Shown here one piece after another: positions 1-7,846 of a stretch of DNA of 24,890 bases (within the stretch, counting starts at the first letter, position 1; each line of letters begins with the position of its first letter). The stretch is taken from assembly GCA_910595815.1 (NCBI GenBank), contig CAJVCM010000063.1, positions 1 through 24,890 of the forward strand, read 5' to 3'. Below the pieces are notes generated by a model. It was given only the letters and a program-made list of their open reading frames with translations. It was not told the origin of the DNA and made no database searches. The DNA comes from Candidatus Thioglobus plumae (lineage in GTDB: Bacteria > Pseudomonadota > Gammaproteobacteria > PS1 > Pseudothioglobaceae). The position numbers and the translations under genes are program-made.

Positions 1-371
1 TCAACTTATTGATTAATACCATCGATAAAAGCTTTAAAGAGTCTTGTTGTGATGGTTGGCATATGACCACCAACGAGATGCTTAATTTAAAATCAAGACC
101 CTGCGCCGATGACAAAATTTTAGGCGCATCGACTCATGATCTTAATGAGGCGCTCAAAGCGCAAGAATTAGGCGCAGACTTTGTAGTGATTTCCCCAGTT
201 CAAGCCACAAAAACTCATCCTGATACAGCGCCATTAGGTTGGGATGCTGCCATCGAGGTAGTAAACAAACTTAACATTCCTGTGTATTTCTTAGGTGGTA
301 TGGGTTTAAACGATTTAGACCGAACACTAAAAATTGGCGCCCAAGGTATTGCCGGGGTAAGCGCCTTTTAA
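1..371 (+). CDS. C-terminal part of a Nudix hydrolase / thiamine-phosphate-synthase-like fusion protein (5' truncated by window)
   Basis: The reading frame is open from base 3 to a TAA at 369-371, so the gene begins upstream of the window; the TTG at base 9 is an internal Leu codon, not a start. The visible 120 or so residues are the second half of a TIM-barrel domain of the thiamine phosphate synthase (ThiE/TenI) superfamily. Recognisable motifs are GASTHDLNEAL, LGADFVVISPV, the HPDTAPLGW segment and the phosphate-binding-like LGGMGLNDL, ending in GAQGIAGVSAF. In gammaproteobacteria this variant normally follows an N-terminal MutT-type Nudix domain (8-oxo-dGTP hydrolase) in one polypeptide; the GWHMT start of the domain fits that fusion better than a free ThiE. 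The Nudix half is not visible, so the full architecture is inferred. Its 3' end overlaps the convergent comF by 4 bp. Confidence 0.75.
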   Translation, partial: NLLINTIDKSFKESCCDGWHMTTNEMLNLKSRPCADDKILGASTHDLNEALKAQELGADFVVISPVQATKTHPDTAPLGWDAAIEVVNKLNIPVYFLGGMGLNDLDRTLKIGAQGIAGVSAF

Positions 372-1069
372 TTAAACTTAGATTCAGCTCTAGCCAGAGT
401 CAGTACATCACAAGATCCAACCCCAGCTTTAAGTACAACTTTTGTTAATTCGTTAAGACTCGACCCCGTCGTCATCACATCATCCACTAACAGTACGCTT
501 TGATAATTCATGGACTGCGCTTTAAATGCACCTTTGATTTCTTGTCTACGTTGCTCAGGATTAAGCGCTGATAGTGGCTGTGTGGCTTTAATTCGATTAA
601 CGCTATGAGCATCAATTATTGTGTTGGTTTTTTTGCTAATCACGCTGAGTAATTCCAACACCTGATTATAGCCACGCTCCGCCATTCTACCGCGGCTCAG
701 TGGCATAGGAATAATGGCGTCATATTCAACACCTTTACTGATAATAGACTGATACAAGTCATATAATTGATGTGAGAAATAATCGCCCACACAAAGTCGA
801 TGATCAAACTTAAAAATCTTGATTAAATCTGCAATAGCATCTTGGTAATCATACAAAGTATAAGCGTGATTAAAAACTGGGGCGTGTGCTAAGCATTGCC
901 CACAAAAATCTAATTTACCGCTAATAGGATGAGCGCAAGACTGGCATCTAGGCTGGTGATTGCTAAAGCTAGACTCGCACTCGTGACACACACAGAACTT
1001 GGCGCTTTCTGCACAAAGTACGCAAGATTGGTCAGGAATAAGTGCGTTTAATCGCGAGTAAAAACCCAT
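368..1069 (-). CDS. comF: ComF family protein (phosphoribosyltransferase-like, Zn-ribbon N-terminus)
   Basis: This 233-residue protein has the ComF/GntX layout. A cysteine-rich N-terminus carries Cys pairs at about 16/19, 26/28/31, 42/45 and 56/59, probably a zinc-ribbon. It is followed by a type I phosphoribosyltransferase fold with the PRPP-binding segment VLLVDDVMTTGSS at about 192-204 and the IPMPLSRGRMAERGYNQ stretch at about 120-136. ComF proteins are linked to DNA uptake in naturally competent bacteria, and E. coli GntX to use of DNA as a nutrient; the reaction is not established. The ATG (1067-1069) lies inside the end of yaaA, overlapping it by 22 bp, so the two are probably cotranscribed and translationally coupled. 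It ends convergently with the Nudix/ThiE-like gene. Family assignment is firm; the role is from homology. Confidence 0.9.
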   Translation of the reverse strand: MGFYSRLNALIPDQSCVLCAESAKFCVCHECESSFSNHQPRCQSCAHPISGKLDFCGQCLAHAPVFNHAYTLYDYQDAIADLIKIFKFDHRLCVGDYFSHQLYDLYQSIISKGVEYDAIIPMPLSRGRMAERGYNQVLELLSVISKKTNTIIDAHSVNRIKATQPLSALNPEQRRQEIKGAFKAQSMNYQSVLLVDDVMTTGSSLNELTKVVLKAGVGSCDVLTLARAESKFN

Positions 1070-1800
1070 GTTAAATCATCAGACATAGTTTGTCTAAATT
1101 GATAACCTTCAACATTAAAATCTTTGAGTAATTCTGGATCGGTGAGTCTATTTTTAATCATATAATTCACCATCAAGCCGCGCGCACGTTTTGCGTAAAT
1201 ACCGATAATTTTATAAGTATCGTTTTTAAGTTCTTTAAAAGCAATATTAACAATCTTAGCATTGATCGATTTTTTATCAATGCCTTTAAAATATTCATTA
1301 GACGCTAGGTTAATAATCACTTCAGACTCATCTTCATTCAACACTTGTGAAATTTGATCACCCCAAAATTCATACAGATTTTTGCCTTGGCCATTTTTGA
1401 GCTTGGTTCCCATTTCTAAACGGTAAGGCTGTATTAAATCAAGCGGCCTGATAACGCCATATAAGCCAGACAGCATACGTAAATGACCTTGTGCAAATTC
1501 AAAATCATCCAATGACAAACTCTGTGCATCAATGCCGTTGTAAACATCACCCTTAAATGCTAACAGTGCTTGTTTGGCATTGCCCAGTGTAAAAGGCGTG
1601 CTAAAAGTTTGAAAACGATCAAAGTTTAACTTGGATAATTTATCACTAATCGACATTAGGCTTGCAATATCATCCTGTGTTTTTCCCTTCAGTAAATCAA
1701 CCAAAACTTGGGATTGTTCAATTTGACGTGTTTGCGTGAATACGTCAATCTGCGCCGGTTCAAAATCTTGCGTTTTAGATGGGGAAATAACAGCTAACAT
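1048..1800 (-). CDS. yaaA: Peroxide stress protein YaaA (DUF328 family)
   Basis: This 250-residue protein opens with the family signature MLAVISPSKTQDF and contains AFKGDVYNGIDAQSL, LRMLSGLYGVIRPLDLIQPYRLEMGTKL and INLASNEYFKGID, all hallmarks of YaaA. The length matches the E. coli protein (about 258 residues). YaaA lowers free intracellular iron and protects DNA from Fenton chemistry during hydrogen peroxide stress in E. coli, where it is induced by OxyR; it also binds DNA. It is the first gene of a minus-strand pair with comF, which starts inside its last codons. No Shine-Dalgarno sequence is evident before the ATG. A TAGAAT hexamer on the minus strand (1834-1839) is a weak -10 candidate without a convincing -35, and I see no clear OxyR site. 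Confidence 0.93.
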   Translation of the reverse strand: MLAVISPSKTQDFEPAQIDVFTQTRQIEQSQVLVDLLKGKTQDDIASLMSISDKLSKLNFDRFQTFSTPFTLGNAKQALLAFKGDVYNGIDAQSLSLDDFEFAQGHLRMLSGLYGVIRPLDLIQPYRLEMGTKLKNGQGKNLYEFWGDQISQVLNEDESEVIINLASNEYFKGIDKKSINAKIVNIAFKELKNDTYKIIGIYAKRARGLMVNYMIKNRLTDPELLKDFNVEGYQFRQTMSDDLTWVFTRD

Positions 1801-1879
1801 CGATTTGGAAATAAGATTAAAAAATTAAAAAATATTCTACCCGAAAATTATTCGAAAAAACACTACTAACGTCACGTAT

Positions 1880-1914
1880 TTGAGGATATTTAGTCGAGTC
1901 TTTTACGATATAAT
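1880..1914 (+). promoter_or_regulatory. Candidate gltB promoter
   Basis: A perfect TATAAT (1909-1914) lies 42 bp before the gltB ATG in the 155-bp gap shared with the divergent yaaA. No good -35 sits at 16-18 bp; the nearest TTGAGG (1880-1885) is 23 bp away, too far for ordinary sigma-70 spacing. An activator-dependent promoter would fit, but no operator was recognised. An AGG about 12 bp before the ATG is at best a weak ribosome-binding site. Confidence 0.4.
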
Positions 1915-1955
1915 TTAGAGGATTTTTTTCGATTTTTATTTAGGTCTTTACCCAC

Positions 1956-4900
1956 ATGAAAGAACAACTATTACACCTGCCTAAACCTCACGGTCTTTAC
2001 CATCCAAATAATGAGAAGGAGAACTGTGGTGTCGGCTTTATTGCACATATTAAGGGTAAGCCTTCACATCAAATTACCGCTGATGCATTAGAGATGCTAG
2101 CACGTATGGATCACCGTGGTGGTTGTGGTTGTGAGTCTAACACGGGTGATGGCGCAGGTATTCTCACCGATATTCCGCATACATTTTTTATCAAAGAAAT
2201 TAAAGCAGATTTTAATATTGATGTGACGCCAGGCAATTATGGCATTGGTAATATTTTTCTACCACAGGACGATAACGAAAGAGCGCACTGCATAAGTGTA
2301 CTAGAAAAGACTATTGAAGACGAAGGTCAAACGTTGGTGGGTTGGCGTGATGTGCCAGTTGACGCCGATAAAGCCGATGTAGGCCATACCGCCAGAGAAT
2401 CTCAGCCGGTTATTAAACAACTGATTATTGCCAGTGCAGATGGCATTGATAACAAAGCATTCGAACGCGCCTTGTTCGTTATTAGAAAGTACGCGTCAAA
2501 TGCCATTCGTACCGACGAATCTTTATCTCAAGCATTATTATTCTATGTTTGTAGTTTATCAACCACTGTCATTATCTACAAAGGCATGTTGATGGGTTCA
2601 CAAGTGCTTGATTTTTATACTGATTTATCAAATCCTGAGTATGCTACTTATTTGGCTATGGTGCATTCGCGCTTTTCGACCAACACATTCCCGTCTTGGG
2701 ATCGAGCTCAGCCATGCCGTTACATGTCACACAATGGTGAAATCAACACTCGACAAGGTAACTACAACTGGATGCGTGCTCGAGAAGGCGTACTAGAGAG
2801 CGAATTATTTAAAGATAACTTATCTAAAACACTACCAGTGATTGAAACTGAAGTATCGGACTCAGGTAGTTTTGACAACGTTTTAGAGTTCTTAATGATG
2901 AACGGTCGCACCCTGCAAGAAGCGGTACTGATGATGGTGCCCGAAGCTTGGCAAAATGACGACAACATGAGTGATGAGAAAAAAGCATTTTATGAATATT
3001 ACTCAAATGTGATGGAGCCCTGGGATGGTCCTGCCTCTATCGCCTTTACCGATGGCCACTATATTGGTGCGGTACTCGATCGTAACGGTTTGCGCCCTTC
3101 ACGTTTTTACCTAACACACGATGACCGAGTGATTATGGCCTCTGAAGTAGGTGTGGTTGATGTCGAAACTGACAACGTTAAAACCAAAGGCAGATTGCGC
3201 CCAGGCAAGATGTTCTTGGTTGATTTTGATAAAGGTGTACTAGTAGATGATGAAGCTATTAAAGCTGAGTTTGCTGCACAAAATCCTTACCAAGATTGGC
3301 TCAATGACCAACAGATTCACTTATCAGAATTACATTGTGATCAAGAAGCGCATGGTTTTCATCCAGAATCTTTGATTCATCGTTTAAATGCCTTTGGTTA
3401 CAGTACAGAAACCTTACAGTTTATGCTCTTACCACTGGTCAGCGAATTACGTGATCCAGTAGGATCCATGGGTAATGACTCAGCTTTAGCGTGTTTATCT
3501 GATCATTCACGTATTATCTATGACTATTTCAAACAATTATTTGCACAAGTAACCAACCCAGCAATTGACTCAATTCGTGAAGAAGTGGTGATGTCACTGC
3601 GCTGCTCTATTGGCCCTGAAGGCAACTTACTTAGTGACAAAGCAGAAAATGCACATCGTTTGGTTATTGACCATCCAATCCTAACCAATGAAGAAACCGC
3701 AGCGCTTCGTCACTGTAACCACCGTGGTTGGACCAGTAAAACCATTGACATTACTTACGATATTAGCAAAGGCAGAAAGGTATCAGAATTACTAGATGAC
3801 ATCTGCCAGCAAGGCTCGCAGGCCATTAAAGATGGCCACTCTTTGGTCATTTTATCAGACCGAAACGTTGGCGAAAACCGCGCCGCTATCAGTACATTAT
3901 TGGCTTCTTCAGCTCTACATCGTTATTTAATCGCTAGTCATGAACGCACTCAAGTAGGCATTATTGTAGAGACAGGCGAAGCACGCGAAGTGCATCATTT
4001 CTGTCTGTTAACAGGTTTCGGTGCAGATGCCATTAACCCTTATTTAGCATTCGAAGCGTTATGGCAAGCACGTCGTGATGGAATGATCGATATTGAAAGT
4101 GATGGCGCTATTATTAAAGCTTATCGCAAAGGCGTAGGCAAAGGTATGCTTAAAGTCATGGCGAAGATGGGTATTTCTACGCTAGAGTCATACAAAGGTG
4201 CGCAAATTTTTGAAGCAGTTGGTCTGGCGCCAGAAGTCATGGACAAATGTTTCTTTGAGACTGCATCACGTATTAAAGGTGTGGGCTTTGATGTCTTACA
4301 GTCAGAGGTTGAAAAACGCCATCACCATGCCTATCAGTCCAATGATTTAGACAACTTAGGTCATTATCATTGGCGTAGTGGCGGTGAAAAACACATGTGG
4401 GAGCCGCAAACTATTGCTAACTTACAGCTCGCTGCTCGTAACAATGACAAAGAAGCTTATTGGGCGTTTTCTAAACGCTCTAACGAAGAAGGTACTCGCA
4501 ACTGTACACTGCGCGGCTTAATGTCATTTAAACAAGGCAATCCAATTTCAATTGACGAAGTTGAAGATATCAAAGAAATCGTCAAACGCTTTGCCACTGG
4601 CGCTATGAGTTTCGGCTCTATCTCTGCAGAATCACACGAATCTCTAGCCATTGCTATGAATCGTCTTGGTGGCAAGTCTAACACTGGTGAAGGTGGTGAA
4701 GATTCTAAACGCTGGACCCCAGACGCCAATGGTGATTCACGTCGAAGCGCTATCAAGCAAGTGGCCTCCGGTCGTTTTGGCGTTACCATCGATTATCTTA
4801 ATAACGCTGATGAAATCCAAATTAAAGTATCGCAAGGCGCTAAGCCAGGCGAAGGTGGTGAATTACCAGGCACTAAAGTTGATAAGGGTATCGCTAAGAT

Positions 4901-6455
4901 TCGTCACTCAACCCCAGGCGTTGGTTTAATCTCGCCACCACCTCATCATGATATTTATTCTATTGAAGATTTATCACAACTTATTTTTGATCTTAAACGC
5001 TCGAACCCTGCTGCTAGAATCAGTGTGAAACTCGTGGCAGAGGTGGGCGTGGGTACGATTGCCGCTGGTGTAACCAAAGCCAAATCAGATCATATTGTAA
5101 TTGCAGGCCATGATGGTGGTACTGGTGCATCACCACTAACTTCTATCAAACATGCAGGCTTACCATGGGAATTAGGTTTGGCAGAAACGCACCAAACTTT
5201 GGTTATGAATGATCTGCGTTCACGCGTGGTGATTCAAACAGATGGTCAGTTAAAAACTGGCCGAGATGTGGCTATTGGCGTTTTACTTGGTGCTGAAGAA
5301 TTTGGTTTTTCAACTGCACCACTCGTGACTATGGGTTGTATCATGATGCGCAAATGTCACCTCAATACTTGTCCGGTGGGCATTGCCACGCAAGACAAAG
5401 AACTGCGTAAGAAATTTACTGGCAAGCCAGAGCATGTAGTAAATTACTTATTCATGGTGGCTGAAGAATTGCGCCTAATCATGGCAGAGCTTGGTTTTAA
5501 AACAGTCAACGAGATGATTGGTCGTGTTGACATGTTAGAAATGGACAAAGCCATTGACCACTGGAAACAGGGTTCAATCAATTTAGATGCTTTATTAACG
5601 CCGGCAAATAAACCAAATGCAGACACTGGCACATATCAAAGCATCCTGCAAGATCACCAATTAGAACTACAAATCGACAACGGTTTAATCGAACAATCAA
5701 AAGCTGCTATCGAAGATAACGAATCCGTACAGTTTGATTCTATTATTACCAATGTTGATCGCGCGGTTGGTGCAATGCTATCTTCACATGTGGTTAAAAC
5801 ACGTGGTAGTAACAATCTAGACGAAGGCTCGATCCATATTAATTTCAAAGGCTCTGCCGGCCAATCTTTAGGCGCGTTCTTAGCACAAGGCATCACCCTA
5901 GAAGTTGAAGGTGATGCGAATGACTACGTTGGCAAAGGTCTATCTGGTGGACGTGTGATTGTTTATCCGCCAAAAAATTCTACCTTCAAAGCAGAAGAAC
6001 AAGTCATTGCCGGTAACGTTTGCGGCTATGGTTCAACTGGTGGTGAAATGTATTTATCGGGCCGCGTGGCAGAACGATTCTGTGTGCGTAACTCAGGTGT
6101 GATTGCAGTGGTTGAAGGTGTAGGTGACCACGGTTGTGAGTATATGACCGGTGGTCGTGCGATTATCTTAGGCGAAGTGGGTCGTAACTTTGGTGCTGGT
6201 ATGAGTGGCGGTATTGCTTATATTTATAACCCAGACGATACCTTTAAAGACATGGTTAACCCAATCATGGTAGACCTCGACCCAATGGACGATGATGCAC
6301 AAAAAGAGTTGTTTAAATACGTCTCGAACCATGCTGAATTTACAGGCTCTGTTGTTGCACAACGTATTATTGATAATTGGAATGAAGAACTCAAACACTT
6401 TGTCAAAGTTATGCCAAAAGACTTTAAACGCGTATTACAACAGAATGCTAAATAA
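1956..6455 (+). CDS. gltB: Glutamate synthase (NADPH-type) large subunit
   Basis: At 1499 residues this is the usual size for GltB. The N-terminal class II glutamine amidotransferase begins at Cys24 (ENCGVGFIAH), which should become the N-terminal nucleophile after removal of the first 23 residues. The central and FMN-binding synthase domains follow (GGKSNTGEGGED, SQGAKPGEGGELPG, AGHDGGTGASPLTS). The 3Fe-4S cysteines are Cys1128, Cys1134 and Cys1139. A C-terminal glycine-rich beta-helix closes the protein (GLSGGRVIVYPP, GYGSTGGEMYLSGR, GAGMSGGIAYIY). The enzyme transfers the glutamine amide nitrogen to 2-oxoglutarate, giving two glutamates, and channels ammonia between its two active sites. 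It needs the GltD flavoprotein to accept NADPH electrons; gltD is not next to it here, and a strong terminator directly follows, so gltD must lie elsewhere. Confidence 0.98.
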   Translation: MKEQLLHLPKPHGLYHPNNEKENCGVGFIAHIKGKPSHQITADALEMLARMDHRGGCGCESNTGDGAGILTDIPHTFFIKEIKADFNIDVTPGNYGIGNIFLPQDDNERAHCISVLEKTIEDEGQTLVGWRDVPVDADKADVGHTARESQPVIKQLIIASADGIDNKAFERALFVIRKYASNAIRTDESLSQALLFYVCSLSTTVIIYKGMLMGSQVLDFYTDLSNPEYATYLAMVHSRFSTNTFPSWDRAQPCRYMSHNGEINTRQGNYNWMRAREGVLESELFKDNLSKTLPVIETEVSDSGSFDNVLEFLMMNGRTLQEAVLMMVPEAWQNDDNMSDEKKAFYEYYSNVMEPWDGPASIAFTDGHYIGAVLDRNGLRPSRFYLTHDDRVIMASEVGVVDVETDNVKTKGRLRPGKMFLVDFDKGVLVDDEAIKAEFAAQNPYQDWLNDQQIHLSELHCDQEAHGFHPESLIHRLNAFGYSTETLQFMLLPLVSELRDPVGSMGNDSALACLSDHSRIIYDYFKQLFAQVTNPAIDSIREEVVMSLRCSIGPEGNLLSDKAENAHRLVIDHPILTNEETAALRHCNHRGWTSKTIDITYDISKGRKVSELLDDICQQGSQAIKDGHSLVILSDRNVGENRAAISTLLASSALHRYLIASHERTQVGIIVETGEAREVHHFCLLTGFGADAINPYLAFEALWQARRDGMIDIESDGAIIKAYRKGVGKGMLKVMAKMGISTLESYKGAQIFEAVGLAPEVMDKCFFETASRIKGVGFDVLQSEVEKRHHHAYQSNDLDNLGHYHWRSGGEKHMWEPQTIANLQLAARNNDKEAYWAFSKRSNEEGTRNCTLRGLMSFKQGNPISIDEVEDIKEIVKRFATGAMSFGSISAESHESLAIAMNRLGGKSNTGEGGEDSKRWTPDANGDSRRSAIKQVASGRFGVTIDYLNNADEIQIKVSQGAKPGEGGELPGTKVDKGIAKIRHSTPGVGLISPPPHHDIYSIEDLSQLIFDLKRSNPAARISVKLVAEVGVGTIAAGVTKAKSDHIVIAGHDGGTGASPLTSIKHAGLPWELGLAETHQTLVMNDLRSRVVIQTDGQLKTGRDVAIGVLLGAEEFGFSTAPLVTMGCIMMRKCHLNTCPVGIATQDKELRKKFTGKPEHVVNYLFMVAEELRLIMAELGFKTVNEMIGRVDMLEMDKAIDHWKQGSINLDALLTPANKPNADTGTYQSILQDHQLELQIDNGLIEQSKAAIEDNESVQFDSIITNVDRAVGAMLSSHVVKTRGSNNLDEGSIHINFKGSAGQSLGAFLAQGITLEVEGDANDYVGKGLSGGRVIVYPPKNSTFKAEEQVIAGNVCGYGSTGGEMYLSGRVAERFCVRNSGVIAVVEGVGDHGCEYMTGGRAIILGEVGRNFGAGMSGGIAYIYNPDDTFKDMVNPIMVDLDPMDDDAQKELFKYVSNHAEFTGSVVAQRIIDNWNEELKHFVKVMPKDFKRVLQQNAK

Positions 6456-6462
6456 ATAAACC

Positions 6463-6493
6463 AAAAAAAGGCTGTGAAAACAGCCTTTTTTTT
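6463..6493. terminator. Bidirectional Rho-independent terminator between gltB and the folA operon
   Basis: A perfect 6-bp GC-rich stem GGCTGT/ACAGCC (6470-6475 and 6480-6485) with a GAAA tetraloop is flanked by A7 on the left and T8 on the right. It begins 8 bp after the gltB stop and also lies 27 bp beyond the end of the convergent lipoprotein gene, so it can serve both strands. Confidence 0.93.
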
Positions 6494-6520
6494 GAATATC
6501 TGTCTAAATGTGTTCTATAT

Positions 6521-6703
6521 CTATATAGGTATTAAATCAATAGCATCAGCCGTTTGATCAATCACTGCATCAACACTTTCACCTACTACCGGAATAACTG
6601 AAATTACCGCGCCAGTGATACGCATGGGCACCGTCACTACTTTGGTCAGCACACAACCTGACAATATAATCAATGCAAACAATAAGGATGTAATTTTCAG
6701 CAT
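6521..6703 (-). CDS. Small predicted lipoprotein of unknown function (60 aa)
   Basis: The 60-residue product starts MLKITSLLFALIILSGC: a short n-region with Lys3, a hydrophobic core and a lipobox LSGC with acylated Cys17. The mature part is only about 44 residues, dominated by Val/Ile with regularly spaced Pro, Gly and Asp (VPMRITGAVISVIPVVGESVD). This pattern suggests a small envelope-attached peptide that may lie on or in the membrane. Similar tiny lipoproteins of unknown function occur in many proteobacteria, but I cannot name a family with certainty. Its ATG comes 2 bp after the folA stop and its only ribosome-binding candidate (AGAGAG) lies within the end of folA, so it is almost certainly the second gene of a folA operon and translationally coupled. 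The lipobox and tight coupling argue that it is a real gene. Confidence 0.72.
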   Translation of the reverse strand: MLKITSLLFALIILSGCVLTKVVTVPMRITGAVISVIPVVGESVDAVIDQTADAIDLIPI

Positions 6704-6705
6704 GT

Positions 6706-7191
6706 TTAATTTCTCTCTAGAACAGTAAAGTGGTAAGTATGACGGTTTTTTTCATCCGGTGCATGTGATTCTCGACTAATTTCAATAAATTCAGATCGAT
6801 CAAAATTTGGGAAATATGCATCACCTTCATATTCACCCTCGATTTGCGTAATGTAGAGTCTATCAGCACTAGGTAGCATTTGCTCATAAAAAGAAGCACC
6901 GCCCATCACCATCACTTCGTCATCGTCTTTAGCCAGCTCTAATGCAGCATCGATACTACCCACCACCTCACAGCCTTCAGCCTCAAAATCAGTATTACGA
7001 CTGACCACCACGTTACGACGATTTGGCAATGGTCGGCCAATCGATTCATGGGTTTTACGACCCATGAGTACAGTCTTTCCTGTGGTGGTTTTTTTAAAAT
7101 AACCCAAATCAGCAGGCAAGTGCCAAGGCAAAGCATTATCTTTGCCAATCAGCTGATTGTCGTCCATTGCTACAATAATTGATAATCTCAT
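6706..7191 (-). CDS. folA: Dihydrofolate reductase
   Basis: This 161-residue protein matches chromosomal type I DHFR. It has the N-terminal strand and Met20-loop region SIIVAMDDNQLIGKDNALPWHLPADL, with the catalytic acid at Asp28 (Asp27 in E. coli), MGRKTHESIGRPLPNRRNVVVSR for NADPH and substrate contacts, and the nucleotide-binding EVMVMGGASFYEQMLP segment. It reduces dihydrofolate to tetrahydrofolate using NADPH, which thymidylate, purine and methionine synthesis require. Only 23 bp separate its ATG from that of the divergent maf gene, so its promoter must lie inside the maf coding region. A small lipoprotein gene follows 2 bp downstream. Confidence 0.97.
   Translation of the reverse strand: MRLSIIVAMDDNQLIGKDNALPWHLPADLGYFKKTTTGKTVLMGRKTHESIGRPLPNRRNVVVSRNTDFEAEGCEVVGSIDAALELAKDDDEVMVMGGASFYEQMLPSADRLYITQIEGEYEGDAYFPNFDRSEFIEISRESHAPDEKNRHTYHFTVLERN
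7157..7186 (+). promoter_or_regulatory. Candidate maf-mfd promoter inside the folA 5' end
   Basis: TTGTCG (7157-7162) and GATAAT (7181-7186) are separated by 18 bp, giving fair matches to -35 and -10 of a sigma-70 promoter. Transcription would start near 7193, leaving a leader of about 22 nt before the maf ATG. Because maf and folA starts are only 23 bp apart, the promoters have to overlap the opposing genes. This is by inspection only. Confidence 0.38.
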
Positions 7192-7214
7192 AGAAGAAGT
7201 TCTAATAAAGTAAA

Positions 7215-7844
7215 ATGAATCCTATTTTACAAATACCGGAATCACTCGTGTCATTAATTCTTGCTTCATCTTCACCTTTTCGAAAAGAACTGCTTACCAA
7301 GCTTGGATTAGATTTTTCAACGCATGCACCCGATATTGACGAATCAAGAAAAGACAGCGAAACACCTGAACAGCTAGTGTATCGCTTAGCTGAAGAAAAA
7401 GCAGCTGAAGTCGCTAAAACACAAAGTGGGTTGATCATTGCCTCAGATCAGGTGGCGACACTGGGCAGCGGCACGCAAGTTGACGATAAGATCTTAACCA
7501 AGCCACACACGCATGAAAATGCGATAAAACAACTTCAACAAAGTTCGGGAAATACTGTCACTTTTGTTACTAGTTTGACACTTTTAAATACAAATACAGG
7601 CAATATACAAACAGTTATTGAAAATTTCAAAGTTATTTTTAGAGTATTAAGTGCTGAACAAATCGACAATTACCTGAAAAAGGAGCAGCCTTATAATTGC
7701 GCAGGCAGTTTTAAATCTGAAGCCTTAGGTATTAGCTTGTTTGAACGCTTAGAAGGCAATGATCCTAACACCCTAATCGGCTTACCGCTGATTCAACTCA
7801 TCAAAATGCTGGAACATGAAGGCATTGATATATTAGAAAATTAA
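7215..7844 (+). CDS. yceF: Maf-family nucleotide pyrophosphatase, YceF type (7-methyl-GTP pyrophosphatase)
   Basis: The 209-residue protein carries the Maf motifs: SLILASSSPFRKELL (phosphate-binding S/T/R cluster), the DIDES acidic segment, LAEEKA and the catalytic IIASDQV. Its C-terminal half closely follows E. coli YceF rather than YhdE: SGNTVTFVTSL, YNCAGSFKSEALGISLFERLEGNDPNTLIGLPL. YceF hydrolyses modified nucleoside triphosphates such as m7GTP to monophosphates, so house-cleaning of the nucleotide pool is the likely role. The ATG at 7215 is used here; a GTG at 7248 immediately before the conserved SLILASSS is an alternative and would give the shorter N-terminus typical of the family. 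The stop is 2 bp before mfd, indicating one operon linking nucleotide clean-up and DNA repair. Confidence 0.92.
   Translation: MNPILQIPESLVSLILASSSPFRKELLTKLGLDFSTHAPDIDESRKDSETPEQLVYRLAEEKAAEVAKTQSGLIIASDQVATLGSGTQVDDKILTKPHTHENAIKQLQQSSGNTVTFVTSLTLLNTNTGNIQTVIENFKVIFRVLSAEQIDNYLKKEQPYNCAGSFKSEALGISLFERLEGNDPNTLIGLPLIQLIKMLEHEGIDILEN
7224..7254 (-). promoter_or_regulatory. Candidate folA promoter inside the maf 5' end
   Basis: Read on the minus strand, ATGACA (7249-7254) and TAAAAT (7224-7229) are separated by 19 bp. They resemble a sigma-70 promoter and would start transcription about 26 nt before the folA ATG. The spacing is long, so support is modest. Confidence 0.28.
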
Positions 7845-7846
7845 GC

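Noticed and set aside
4457..4789. 110-codon minus-strand frame inside gltB
   Set aside because: It overlaps the conserved FMN domain of GltB and is explained by codon bias of the sense gene.
6510..6532. TTCTATATCTATATAGG resembling the hup palindrome
   Set aside because: It is a short AT-rich run at the 3' end of the lipoprotein gene and shares only low-complexity TATA sequence with the 15-bp repeat.
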